A stretch of DNA of 64,000 bases from Faecalibacillus intestinalis (GTDB lineage Bacteria; Bacillota_I; Bacilli_A; Erysipelotrichales; Coprobacillaceae), in the NCBI RefSeq assembly GCF_003024685.1, contig NZ_PYLQ01000003.1, positions 145,762-209,761 of the forward strand. The letters run 5' to 3'. A model generated the notes under the pieces. The model saw only the letters and a list, made by a program, of their open reading frames with translations, ran no database searches and was not told the DNA's origin. Below are positions 8,954 through 19,300 of this stretch, piece after piece (within the stretch, counting starts at the first letter, position 1; every line of letters begins with the position of its first letter). The position numbers and the translations under genes are program-made.

Positions 8954-9052
8954 ATGTGGACAATATTTAAATTGTTTTTTTACATCATTATTTTGCCATT
9001 AAGAGCAATATGGTGTTTGTTGATGTCACTGTGTGGAATGTATAAGAGATAG
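8954..9052 (+). CDS. 32-residue single-pass membrane peptide
   Basis: A 32-codon frame 14 bases after the SIMPL stop, with GAAGTGA about nine bases before the ATG as ribosome binding site. The peptide is almost entirely hydrophobic (aromatic and branched residues, one Pro) and ends GMYKR, so it would be a membrane-spanning peptide with a basic cytoplasmic tail. Size and composition resemble small membrane toxins or transporter-linked microproteins. Whether it is translated is not shown by the sequence. Confidence 0.4.
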   Translation: MWTIFKLFFYIIILPLRAIWCLLMSLCGMYKR

Positions 9053-9196
9053 AAAACAAGTATAATTGGTGTGTTTTGATTTAAAGAAATTATTGATTTA
9101 TTAAAAAAGAGCTTTAAACGAAATTACTAAGATATGATGAAAATGAAGAATTTAATGATATAATTGATATTAGTTAAATAGAATTTAGGTGAAATT

Positions 9197-11209
9197 ATGA
9201 AAGAGTTTGAAATATCTGAAAAGGTTTATAACGAAATATTAAATTCAAAAATTGTAATTTTTGTTTTACTTGGATATATAGATTCAAAAGGAAATGTGTG
9301 TAATAAAAAATTAATTGATTTATTACCTACTTATAAAAGAAAAGAATTAACTGAGTATTATGAGATTAATATTAATGAATTAGCTAATGAAAATGAGGTG
9401 ATATTTACCTGTGATGATAAAGATCCTGTTTATTGCATGTTTAAATCAAAATTTATGAAATCTGAAAAAGGGTACACAAGAAGTATAAAATATGTTATGC
9501 CCAAAAAGGAATGGGAAAAATCTCTAGAAAAAGAGAAAGAAGTATTTTTCAAGAATAAAGAAAAATTTTCTGAAAGAGTAGAAGATAACAAACATAATAG
9601 TACAGACTTATCTTATATTAATTTTGAAAATAGTGATAAATTAATATCTTCTCATGTAGAAATAATGAATGATGTTTTTCTTATAGAATTACCAAAAAAT
9701 ATAAAAAAAAACACATTAAAAGATAATTTAAAAACCATTAAGTACCTTATTAATAAAAATGATATCTATTATGTTAATGATATTAAAATAAAATGCTTTA
9801 CTAAAAAAAATTGCATAGTTGGAAAAATATTAAAAAAAATTACATTCAAAAAAAATATAGCATTTAAATCAAATCATTTAATCTTTTTTCCTATATCAAG
9901 CTTGTATAGTGGCACACGTTATTTGTTTTTGAATTTAAAGAATTCCATTCAAAAAGAACAGAATAATTTAACTTCAGTAGATTTTTTCTGTGACAAAGAA
10001 GTCATCGATAAAGTGCTTTGTCAAAAAAATATTAATATCAAATATAATAGTAAATTAATAACACTTATTCCAAAAATACAAAATATATGTTTTACCTCAG
10101 CAAGTAAATCATACTATTATAAATTGCAAAATGTTCAATTTTTAAATAATTATATTCGATTGAATTTAGAAAAAACTACAGCTGCTGATTTTCTTAACAA
10201 AACTGATTTTATAGTTTTTAAACTAATAAAAATGTCTGATTGTTATACAGCACAATTACAAACATCGGATAATAAATTTAAAACGGACAAAAATTCTAAA
10301 AGTGAAGTGAATAATTATAAAACCAATATAAAATCTAAGCATAATAAAACTTCTAAAAGAAAAACGGCAATAGAAAATAATTGTTCTGTCAAATATGTGG
10401 GAGATGTTCTATTTATTCGTTGCAAAGCTCCTTCTTTTTTCCACGCTATAAAAAATGGAGAAATTACCGAATTGAATCTTATAAAATATAAACATAACCT
10501 AATCTCTAGTCGATATTTAGAAAATGTCAAAACTGTTATCAGCTATCCAGAATTAGAAGCGATTCATTGTAAATCGACACTAAGAGATGGACTTGTTCAT
10601 TTTCAATTACATAATGATGATATAGAAAAGAAACCAATACTTATAAAACAATATAATTATTCGTATGATTATTTTGCGTTTTTTAATTCAAAAGAAACAA
10701 AAGAAAAGCTACAACTTATCAAATCATCAAATAATCATGCAACCAAACATCATAATGTAATAGAAAATGAGATACAAATGGTTTATTTTGATAAGAAATT
10801 CGAAAAATATAGCACAATAAAAATTATAGCGTTTTATTGTCGAAATTGTGGTATGTATTTTTGCTATTATGAACAATTTTTAGCAGAATTAAAACGGCTT
10901 GGACTTACACTAAATGACTTTCTTGGAAAATTTTATGATGAAAATAATACGAATTTGACTTTACAAGTAAACTCCTTAAATGTTAAATCTATACTTACTA
11001 AATATGGATATAGTGTTTCTAAGCAAAAGGGATTATCTTCAGCAAAAAGATACCAAATTCTTTCATTCATTATAGATAAAAATATTATGACAAAAGCACA
11101 CGTTATTTCACATATTCAATATTTGATTCATTATAATGGGAAGAAAAACTCTAATAAAGATGCAGTTGTGAAATGGAAAGAAGATATTGAAAATATTACA
11201 TTTAAATAA
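9197..11209 (+). CDS. Unrecognised 670-residue protein
   Basis: I do not recognise this protein. It has no signal peptide and no transmembrane helix. Residues about 1-110 form a mixed alpha/beta region, then a Lys/Glu/Asn-rich linker (about 110-140), a long Lys/Asn/Phe-rich middle, and a second Lys-rich linker (about 355-380). The C-terminal ~120 residues look like a separate domain: a CRNCGMYF pair of cysteines (a half zinc-ribbon at most), a G-Y-S-V motif, a helix beginning LSSAKRYQILSFIIDKN, and a final A-V-KWKEDI helix. It is followed by a 232-base gap before BREX. Composition is even more A-rich than its neighbours, suggesting transfer. Confidence 0.75.
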   Translation: MKEFEISEKVYNEILNSKIVIFVLLGYIDSKGNVCNKKLIDLLPTYKRKELTEYYEININELANENEVIFTCDDKDPVYCMFKSKFMKSEKGYTRSIKYVMPKKEWEKSLEKEKEVFFKNKEKFSERVEDNKHNSTDLSYINFENSDKLISSHVEIMNDVFLIELPKNIKKNTLKDNLKTIKYLINKNDIYYVNDIKIKCFTKKNCIVGKILKKITFKKNIAFKSNHLIFFPISSLYSGTRYLFLNLKNSIQKEQNNLTSVDFFCDKEVIDKVLCQKNINIKYNSKLITLIPKIQNICFTSASKSYYYKLQNVQFLNNYIRLNLEKTTAADFLNKTDFIVFKLIKMSDCYTAQLQTSDNKFKTDKNSKSEVNNYKTNIKSKHNKTSKRKTAIENNCSVKYVGDVLFIRCKAPSFFHAIKNGEITELNLIKYKHNLISSRYLENVKTVISYPELEAIHCKSTLRDGLVHFQLHNDDIEKKPILIKQYNYSYDYFAFFNSKETKEKLQLIKSSNNHATKHHNVIENEIQMVYFDKKFEKYSTIKIIAFYCRNCGMYFCYYEQFLAELKRLGLTLNDFLGKFYDENNTNLTLQVNSLNVKSILTKYGYSVSKQKGLSSAKRYQILSFIIDKNIMTKAHVISHIQYLIHYNGKKNSNKDAVVKWKEDIENITFK

Positions 11210-11441
11210 AGGTGTAAGGTATATGTCGAAAGTTGGTCAACAAATAGAAATTATTTCTTATTAAAATGACACAATATTGATATTTGATTTGACTAGAAAT
11301 AATAACGAAAATTATTAATTTGTAAAAATAAATTTCATAAATAAAAAAAATATTGTACTTCTGCAAGGAAGATTGTTCATATTTAAATAAAATAATTGTA
11401 TAATTAAATTATAAATCTTAAAGAAGGCAGAGGAATGAAAA
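11210..11441. other. Intergenic region upstream of the BREX operon
   Basis: Very AT-rich. From 11223 there is a short frame MSKVGQQIEIISY interrupted by TAA and continuing NDTILIFDLTR to another stop, perhaps a small gene remnant of unknown origin. The right end carries the likely BREX promoter. Confidence 0.4.
11376..11413 (+). promoter_or_regulatory. Probable BREX operon promoter with palindrome over -10
   Basis: TATAAT at 11399-11404 with a weak -35 (TTCATA, 11376-11381, 17-base spacer). The -10 is part of the perfect palindrome TATAATT-A-AATTATA (11399-11413), a possible operator for the Xre protein encoded next. The palindrome is all A/T, so its significance is modest. Confidence 0.5.
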
Positions 11442-11663
11442 ATGGATGTGAATTATAATAAATTCTTTAAACTGTTAATTGATAAAGGCTTGAAAAAAAT
11501 GGAATTTGCTAAGATGGCAGGAATAAGTGCTAATACGATGGCAAAGCTTTCTAAAAACGAAAATGTGTCTTTAGATGTATTATCGAAAATTTGTCGAACA
11601 CTTAATTGTAAAATGGATGATATCTTAGAAGTGTTACCTGAAGAAAGCAGAGGGGAAAATTAG
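11442..11663 (+). CDS. Xre-family HTH regulator heading the BREX operon
   Basis: A 73-residue single-domain Cro/CI-type helix-turn-helix protein: KKMEFAKMAGISANTMAKLSK gives the HTH (about residues 18-38) and the C-terminal helix (KICRTLNCKMDDILEV) is typical of the short YozG-like group. An AGGCAGAGGA site precedes the ATG. Its TAG overlaps the GTG of brxA by one base, so it is co-transcribed and probably sets BREX expression. It takes the place held in other BREX loci by WYL-type BrxR regulators. Confidence 0.88.
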   Translation: MDVNYNKFFKLLIDKGLKKMEFAKMAGISANTMAKLSKNENVSLDVLSKICRTLNCKMDDILEVLPEESRGEN

Positions 11664-12262
11664 TGAATATTCATACATCATATCGAACAATTACAAGAGA
11701 ACAATTTTTATTTCATGAAATGCGAATTGTTGCAAAATTATTAATTGCAGGGAAGAATGACAAACAAATTATAGATGAGGTTGTTTCGAAAAACTTATTT
11801 CAATACCCTACAGAAAAATCATTAAATAATATAACAAAAGTTTGCTTAGCGAGATTTCATGAAACAAATAGCAATGAACTTATTAATATTGTAGCAAATG
11901 CATCAGCTGATGCAGCAAAACAAGCATGTTTATTTTTAATGATGAATTATTATCGACTCGTTTGGGATTTTATGACTACTGTTATTGGCGAAAAATTTAG
12001 AACAAAAGATACTACTTTAACTAAAGTTGATTTCAATTCGTTTTTTACAAGGCTACAAGAGCAAAATGAAACAGTCGCTTCTTGGAGTGATACAACGATT
12101 ATTAAATGCAAACAAGTTTTAAAGAAAATATTAGTCGAAAATGGTTATTTAGATAACGTTAGATCACAAATATTAAATCCTATTTTAATAGATTTTGATG
12201 TAAAAGAAGTAATAGAAAATATAAATCATAAAGATGCGTTGATTGCATTTTGCTGTTTGTAA
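11663..12262 (+). CDS. brxA: BREX protein BrxA (DUF1819)
   Basis: A 199-residue BrxA-family protein with the expected N-terminal TSYRTITREQFLFHEMRIVAKLL region. BrxA is a small helical DNA-binding component of type 1 BREX, whose role in exclusion is still unclear. The GTG start overlaps the xre stop. The family's usual length is about 200 residues, so the gene is intact. It is followed at 11 bases by brxB. Confidence 0.9.
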   Translation: MNIHTSYRTITREQFLFHEMRIVAKLLIAGKNDKQIIDEVVSKNLFQYPTEKSLNNITKVCLARFHETNSNELINIVANASADAAKQACLFLMMNYYRLVWDFMTTVIGEKFRTKDTTLTKVDFNSFFTRLQEQNETVASWSDTTIIKCKQVLKKILVENGYLDNVRSQILNPILIDFDVKEVIENINHKDALIAFCCL

Positions 12263-12273
12263 GGAGAATTGTC

Positions 12274-12828
12274 ATGTCAAGTATTACAGAAAGATTAGAT
12301 GAACTTAGAAAAAGAATACAAGAAGAAGATTTTCTAAAAGGAAAAGGATTGAGTAATGAAGTTAATATACGAATATTTTGTTATGATCCTAAAAATGAAA
12401 TGGTTGTTCGTTACTTTGTAGAACAACTAAGTAGTATGGATTTAAAAAGCAATGTACAAATTGTAGATTTATATGAAACTTTCCTATCTATATGCGAGGA
12501 TAAACGTATTTTAAATCGTATTCCTCAACTAGAAGAAAAACGAGGTAAAGAATTCTTAGAAAAGCAATTTGAAAAAACATGTGATGCAAAAACATTCGCT
12601 AAAAAGGTAATAGATAGTTTTGATGGTAATAATGACTTATTAATGATTACAGGAGTTGGTAAAGCATTTCCGTTCATGAGAGTGCATGCATTACTCAATG
12701 CTTTACAAGAAGATTTTAATGAAAAGCCAATCGTTGTTTTATATCCAGGAGCATTCGATGGCCATTATGTAAAGCTATTTAATAGACTCAAATCTAATGA
12801 ATATTATAGAGCATTCAATATGATATAA
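12274..12828 (+). CDS. brxB: BREX protein BrxB (DUF1788)
   Basis: A 184-residue BrxB-family protein. The start at 12274 is chosen because AAGGAGAA lies just before it and the following MSSITERLDELRKRI matches the family N-terminus; an earlier in-frame ATG would lie inside the end of brxA. The protein has NIRIFCYDPKNEM and a late PIVVLYPGAFDG segment, characteristic of DUF1788. It is thought to be part of the BREX complex with BrxC and PglZ; biochemical function is unknown. Confidence 0.92.
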   Translation: MSSITERLDELRKRIQEEDFLKGKGLSNEVNIRIFCYDPKNEMVVRYFVEQLSSMDLKSNVQIVDLYETFLSICEDKRILNRIPQLEEKRGKEFLEKQFEKTCDAKTFAKKVIDSFDGNNDLLMITGVGKAFPFMRVHALLNALQEDFNEKPIVVLYPGAFDGHYVKLFNRLKSNEYYRAFNMI

Positions 12829-12841
12829 GGAGATAAGGATA

Positions 12842-15800
12842 ATGGAAATCAAAAAGATGTTTAAGGACGATATTGATCGTACAATAAATGGGGTTGTTCA
12901 AGTAGAACAAGAAAAGGAAGAAGTTGTAGAACAAGAAGTCAAAGAATACGTAGTTACAACCGAATTAAAGAAACACTTTACTAAATTTTTTAATGAATAT
13001 AGTGAATCATTTGATACACCAACTGATAATGTTGGAGTATGGATTACGGGTTTCTTTGGAAGTGGGAAATCACACTTTTTAAAAATGCTTTCTTATTTAT
13101 TAGAAAACAAAGAAATCAAGGACAAAAAAATAGTAGATTATTTTGAAGAAAAATTTGATGATCAATTATCGTTCATGAATATTCAAAAATGTGTCCAAGT
13201 ACCAACTGAAACAATTTTGTTTAATATCGATGTTGAAGGATCGATGCATAAAGATGATACAGCTGTATTGAAAGTATTTGCAAAGGTATTTTATGATCAT
13301 CTTGGTTTTTATGGTAATGATTTAAAACTAGCAAAATTAGAGCAATTCATTTCTAAACAAGGGAAAATGGAAGCTTTTAAAGATGCTTATGAAGAAATCA
13401 ATGGAGAATCTTGGATTGAATCAAGAGCAGAATATCAATTTTTTGAACAGGATGTCATTGATGCATTAGTACAAGCGAATATCATGAATGAAGTAACTGC
13501 TCAACATTGGTTTGATGGAACAGAAACTGCTGATATTTCTATTGCTCAATTAGTTGATGAAATTAAAGCCTATGTTGATACAAAACCTAAAGGTTTTCGT
13601 TTATTATTTATGATTGATGAAGCTGGTCAATATATTGGTACTAATACAAGTATGTTATTAAACTTGCAATCGTTAATTGAAAAATTAGGTTCTGTATGTC
13701 GTGGCCAAGTATGGATTGTTGCAACTGGACAAGAAGCATTAGATGAAATGATTAAAGTACGTACAGATGAATTCTCACGCATCATGGCTCGTTTTGCAAT
13801 TCGTTTGAGCTTAACATCTTCTTCAGTAGGTGAAGTTATTGAAAAACGTTTACTTACTAAAACAGATGAAGCAAATAAAGTCTTGAGTCATGTTTATGAA
13901 AACAATGAAAATGTATTAAGTAATCTATATGCTTTTGATACTGAACTAAAGGATTTAAAAGGATATTCATCTGAAGATGAGTTTGTTCGTATTTATCCAT
14001 TTGTACCTTATCAATTTACCATTATGCAAAAAGTATTTAATGAAATTCGTAAACATGGTCATGCTGGTAAACATCAATCAAGTGGAGAAAGATCAATGCT
14101 TAATGGGTTCCAAGAATCAGCACAGCGTATCGGAGATAAAAATGAATTAACATTGGTTCCAATGTTTGCATTCTATGATACATTGCATAGTTTCTTAGAT
14201 ACATCTGTTCGTTTAGTTATTGAAAGAGCTGAAAAAGCAGCAATTAATAATAATGGTTTAATAAATGAAGATGTTAATTTATTAAAATTATTATATTTAG
14301 TACGCTATATTGATGATATTAAATCTAATATTGAAAACTTAACAATCTTAATGGCTGATTCAATCAATGTGGATAAGTTAGAATTAAGAAAGCAAGTGAC
14401 AGAATCATTAGATCATCTACAAAAACAAAATTATATTGCTCGCAATGGGGATATTTATCAATTCTTAACTGATGAAGAACAAGATATTACTAGAGAAATC
14501 AATAATCAAAATATTGATGCTGCAAATGTTATTTCACAAGTATGTAAAACAATCTTTGATGACATTTACACAACTAAAAAATATAGATATACTAAAAATG
14601 GTTATAATTATGACTTTGAATTTGATAAATCGGTAGATGGACAAAATCATGGAAATACAACAGGTGGCATGAAATTAAAGTTTGTCACTGAAGTAAATGA
14701 TGATGTAAATAATGAATTAAAATTGATTACTGACTCAAAAGATTATGCAGCTATTTGTAAGCTATCAAATCAATATGAAATCTTTGCTGACATTGAAAAT
14801 GCCTTAAAAATTAATAAATATATTAGACAAAAAAATGTCAGTCAATTACCTGAATCAGTACAAATAATTATCACTAATAAACAAAAAGAAGCACGTCGTT
14901 TATTAAATGGAGTAAAAGGTAAAATCACTGATGCTATTGTTAATGGTAAATTCTATATTGATGGGGATGTATCAACAATTGCTGGAACAAATGTAAAAGT
15001 CGTATTAGATAAAGCACTTGAAACATTAGTAGATCATACTTATTCAAGTATTACACTAGTTGATACACCTGTAAGTACAGATGCAGATATTAGAGATATA
15101 TTAAATGGTAATAATATTGGTTTTGATGGATTAGAACCTAACAAAAAAGCATGTGATGATGTTTATAGATATCTATACGCTCTTCATATGAAGAAGATGC
15201 CAACATCCATGAATGATATTCAATCACGTTATCAAGGTATTCCATATGGATGGAAAGAAATAGATATTGCAGCTGTTGTGGCAAGATTAGTTCAAGAACA
15301 AAAAGTAACGATTAAACATTCAGGAGAAACGATTCGACCTAATGATTATCGGTTAGTTGAATTTTTAAGAAAAAAAACAGAAATAGGTTTTACAAACATT
15401 TCAATTCGTGAATCTATCCCTGCTCAAAAAATAAAAACAGTAAGAGACATATTAAAAGATTATTTTGATGTTATGGATGTACCAAGTGATGAAGATGGTT
15501 TAGTCGCTTATATTACTAAAGAATATAAAACTGAAAAAAATAAATTAGAATATATGGCAAATCAAAATAATACTTTATTGCATCCTGGTGCTCAAGAAAT
15601 TCAAAATTTGTTAGGATATGTTAATAAAATATTATCAGCTCAAAGTGACAATCTTGTACTTGTTAATACTCTCTGTGATTTGGAAGGTGATCTATTAGAT
15701 AGTAAAGATGATATACGTGCTGTAGAAAATTTCTATGATACACAAATTAAACTGTTTGATAATGCAATTGATATCAGAAATGCAGTCATAAATCATGAAA

Positions 15801-16378
15801 AGGATTATTTATTAGATAATGAAGATATAAAAAAAGCAATAGAAAAAATCGATGATATCACAAGAGTAACAACACCATTTAAATACAATCGTATTCCTGA
15901 ATTAAATGATTGTATTTCAATCATTAATGATCAAAGAAATAAAGTAATTCAAGCTAAAAAGCATGAATTAAATGATTTTATTGACTCATGTTTACATGAA
16001 CTAGAATTAAAAGCAACTAATGAAGATAAATTACAATTTGAATTACAAAATGTAAAACATAAATTTGATGCAAAAAAACAAGATGTAGCAAGGCTTAATA
16101 ATATAGTAGCATTAGATGCTAAAAAGAATACGATTACTTCTTTAAAAGATACAATCATTAATCAAATGGATAATATTCTTAATAATAATGATGATACGGA
16201 TAATATACCAACTGATATACTTGTTCAACCAAGAAGAAGTGTTCGTCAATTACAACGTACAGTCATATTTAGTCAAGTTAATTTAAAAACTGAAGCTGAT
16301 GTCAATCGATATCTAGCAAATATAAAAAATAGATTACTAAGTTATATCAATGATGACGAAGAAATTGAAATCAGATAG
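12842..16378 (+). CDS. brxC: BREX ATPase BrxC
   Basis: An 1178-residue AAA+-like P-loop protein, the size normal for type 1 BrxC. Walker A GFFGSGKS is at residues 70-77 and Walker B LLFMIDE at 254-260, followed by an arginine-rich region with FVPYQFTIMQKV. The C-terminal ~300 residues are helical and coiled-coil-like (rich in Lys, Asp and Leu), ending in a strand segment. BrxC is required for both host methylation and phage exclusion. AAGGAGATAAGG precedes the ATG; brxB ends 13 bases upstream and pglX begins 14 bases downstream. Confidence 0.96.
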   Translation: MEIKKMFKDDIDRTINGVVQVEQEKEEVVEQEVKEYVVTTELKKHFTKFFNEYSESFDTPTDNVGVWITGFFGSGKSHFLKMLSYLLENKEIKDKKIVDYFEEKFDDQLSFMNIQKCVQVPTETILFNIDVEGSMHKDDTAVLKVFAKVFYDHLGFYGNDLKLAKLEQFISKQGKMEAFKDAYEEINGESWIESRAEYQFFEQDVIDALVQANIMNEVTAQHWFDGTETADISIAQLVDEIKAYVDTKPKGFRLLFMIDEAGQYIGTNTSMLLNLQSLIEKLGSVCRGQVWIVATGQEALDEMIKVRTDEFSRIMARFAIRLSLTSSSVGEVIEKRLLTKTDEANKVLSHVYENNENVLSNLYAFDTELKDLKGYSSEDEFVRIYPFVPYQFTIMQKVFNEIRKHGHAGKHQSSGERSMLNGFQESAQRIGDKNELTLVPMFAFYDTLHSFLDTSVRLVIERAEKAAINNNGLINEDVNLLKLLYLVRYIDDIKSNIENLTILMADSINVDKLELRKQVTESLDHLQKQNYIARNGDIYQFLTDEEQDITREINNQNIDAANVISQVCKTIFDDIYTTKKYRYTKNGYNYDFEFDKSVDGQNHGNTTGGMKLKFVTEVNDDVNNELKLITDSKDYAAICKLSNQYEIFADIENALKINKYIRQKNVSQLPESVQIIITNKQKEARRLLNGVKGKITDAIVNGKFYIDGDVSTIAGTNVKVVLDKALETLVDHTYSSITLVDTPVSTDADIRDILNGNNIGFDGLEPNKKACDDVYRYLYALHMKKMPTSMNDIQSRYQGIPYGWKEIDIAAVVARLVQEQKVTIKHSGETIRPNDYRLVEFLRKKTEIGFTNISIRESIPAQKIKTVRDILKDYFDVMDVPSDEDGLVAYITKEYKTEKNKLEYMANQNNTLLHPGAQEIQNLLGYVNKILSAQSDNLVLVNTLCDLEGDLLDSKDDIRAVENFYDTQIKLFDNAIDIRNAVINHEKDYLLDNEDIKKAIEKIDDITRVTTPFKYNRIPELNDCISIINDQRNKVIQAKKHELNDFIDSCLHELELKATNEDKLQFELQNVKHKFDAKKQDVARLNNIVALDAKKNTITSLKDTIINQMDNILNNNDDTDNIPTDILVQPRRSVRQLQRTVIFSQVNLKTEADVNRYLANIKNRLLSYINDDEEIEIR

Positions 16379-16392
16379 AAAGGAGACTTACT

Positions 16393-19300
16393 ATGAATAA
16401 AACAGCAATTAAAAATTATGCCACATGGGCTCGTACTGAATTAATAAAAAAAATTGCACAAAAAGCCTACCAATTTGAAGTAACTGAAACAAGCTTACCA
16501 GAATATAATACTGATTCTGTTCATGGCAATCTTCTTTCTAATGAACAAAAACAACAATTAAATGAATTAATTATTCAAGTAAAAAAACATGGCTATATGC
16601 ATGTCATTGAAGAAGTTGCTTATACTTGGTTTAATAGATTTATTGCATTGCGTTATATGGAAGTTAATAATTATCTTCCACAAAGGGTAAGAGTATTTAC
16701 AAATGAAAGTAATGAATTACAACCTGAAATCTTAACGGATGCTATGCATATTGAACTAGATGGGTTGGATAAACAAAAAGTATTTAAATTATTAGAAGAT
16801 AATAATAAAGATGAATTATATAAATATCTTTTACTTACATTATGTAATGATATGAACAGATATTTACCTGAGATGTTTTCATCTATTAGTGACTATAAAA
16901 CTTTATTACTGCCTGATAATCTATTAGAACATGAGGGTGTCTTATTTAGATTGGTTAATGATATGGATGAGGATACTTGGAGTGACCAAGTTCAAATTAT
17001 TGGTTGGTTATATCAGTATTATAATTCCGAACTAAAAGATACCGTCATGAAAAAGAAAAACTATACTAAGGATGATATTCCCGCTGCAACTCAATTATTC
17101 ACACCTGATTGGATTGTACGTTATATGACTGAAAATTCATTAGGTAGATTGTGGATTGATGGACATCCAAATTTTGATCATTCTAATTGGAAGTATTATT
17201 TAGAAGAAGCAAAGCAAAATCAAGACGTTTTAGAACAATTAAACAAAATAAAAGAAGAACATTCGAAATTAAAACCAGAGGAAATTAGAGTCATCGATCC
17301 ATGTATGGGTTCAGGTCATATTCTTGTTTATGCTTTTGATGTATTAATGGATATTTATAGAGATGCAGGATGGTCAGATCGAGATGCATCAAAGTCAATA
17401 TTAGAAAATAATTTATATGGTCTAGAAATAGATGAACGTGCTTATCATTTAGCATACTTTGCTATAATGATGAAAGCAAGATTTTATAATAGACGTATTT
17501 TATCTTGTAATACAGAAGTTAATTTAGTAGAAATTAGAGAATCAAATTATGATGTCGATGATGACGTAATAGAACATTTAGGTGAATGTAAAAATTTAGG
17601 ATATTACTTGTTAAACACGTTTAAAGAAGCAAAAGAATTTGGGTCTATATTAAATCTTGATTGTTCAATAGAACAATTAAATGAACTAGTTAATAAACTA
17701 GATGAAGTTAATAAAATTTCTAATTATGGATCATTGATAGATCAAGCGGATTTAATTAAATTGATTGATATATTTAATCCATTATTAAAACAAGCTAAAT
17801 TGTTAGTTCAAAAATATGATGTTGTTATAACAAATCCACCATATATGGCACCTTCGCCAAAACAAAAACCATTTGTTCAAAAGCATTATCCAAATTCAAA
17901 GACTGATTTATTTGCAGTTTTTATTGATAGAAATATTAATTTTTCTAAAAATAAAGGTTACATTTCTATGATTACACAGCCTTCATTAACTTCATTAGTA
18001 TCATTCGAAAAATTAAGAAAATATTTGTTCTCTAAAAAGTTATTTTTATCTGTTTTACATATGGGAAGAGGAATTTTTGGAATAGATTTCGGCTCTTTAG
18101 CATTTTGTATTTGCAATGATAAAATCGATGCCTATATAGGTAAATATTTTAAATTATATAACAGAACTTTCCAATATATTACGAGTGACAGTATAAAAGA
18201 ATTATTTTTAAATGCTAGAAGAGATAATAATGTTAGATTTGATTTTTCAACATATGATACGGCTTTAGAAATTAATAAAACAAATCTAAATACGGGAGAT
18301 AAAATTTGTTATGATGCGTGTCAAAATTATTTTTTAGATGTTCCTGGAATTCCATTTGCTTATTCAATGACGAGGCAGATGGTTGATTCCTATAAAAATG
18401 GAATATTGAAAAACGTTTTCACTACTAGAGAAGGTATGGCTACTGCAGGTAATGATATTTTTTTAAGATTATGGTATGAAGTTTCTTTTTTGGATATTAA
18501 TTTTAAATGTATGCCATATATTTATAATACAAATACAAAATGGGTTCCTTACAATAAAGGCGGTGATTTTAGAAAGTGGTATGGTAATAATTATTATATT
18601 GTTTATTGGCTTGAAGATGGTTTGGCTATAAAGAATAATAAAGACATGAAAACCGGGAGAGTTAGGTCCCACAATTATAATGGTGAATATGCGTTTAGAA
18701 AAGGATTAACATGGTCTTCTATTAGCGCTGGAAATATATCTGTCAGATGGTGCGGAGAAGGATTTTTATTTGATTCTAAAGGAGCAAAAGGGTTTGCAGC
18801 AAATGATAATATCCTATATGGTATATTAGCCTTTCTAAATAGTTCAGTAACAATGGAATATTTAAAAGTATTAGCACCTACAATGGATTATAAGGTTGGA
18901 GACATTTCTATGCTACCATTTAGTAATCATTTGTCCCAAAAATCTTTTTTAACTAACGTAAAACAATGCATTAATTATAGTAAAAAGGATTGGGATTCTT
19001 TTGAAACTTCGTGGGACTTTAAAGTACATCCACTTGTAAAGAATCATGCTTCTACTATTGGTGAGGCATATAATCTTTGGTCAAAAGAATGTGAAGATAG
19101 ATTCAATACATTAAAGAGTAATGAAAAAGAATTAAATAGAATCTTTATTGAAATCTATGGATTACAGGGTGAATTAGATCCTTATGTAGAAGATAAGGAT
19201 GTAACTGTTCGAAAAGCTGACTTAGCTAGAGATATTAAATCATTCATATCTTATGCTGTTGGTTGTATGTTTGGACGTTATTCATTAGATGTTGAAGGAT

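Noticed and set aside
16446..16453. A8 tract in pglX as a phase-variation switch
   Set aside because: Runs of this length are common by chance at this A content, and the gene is in frame; no second evidence.
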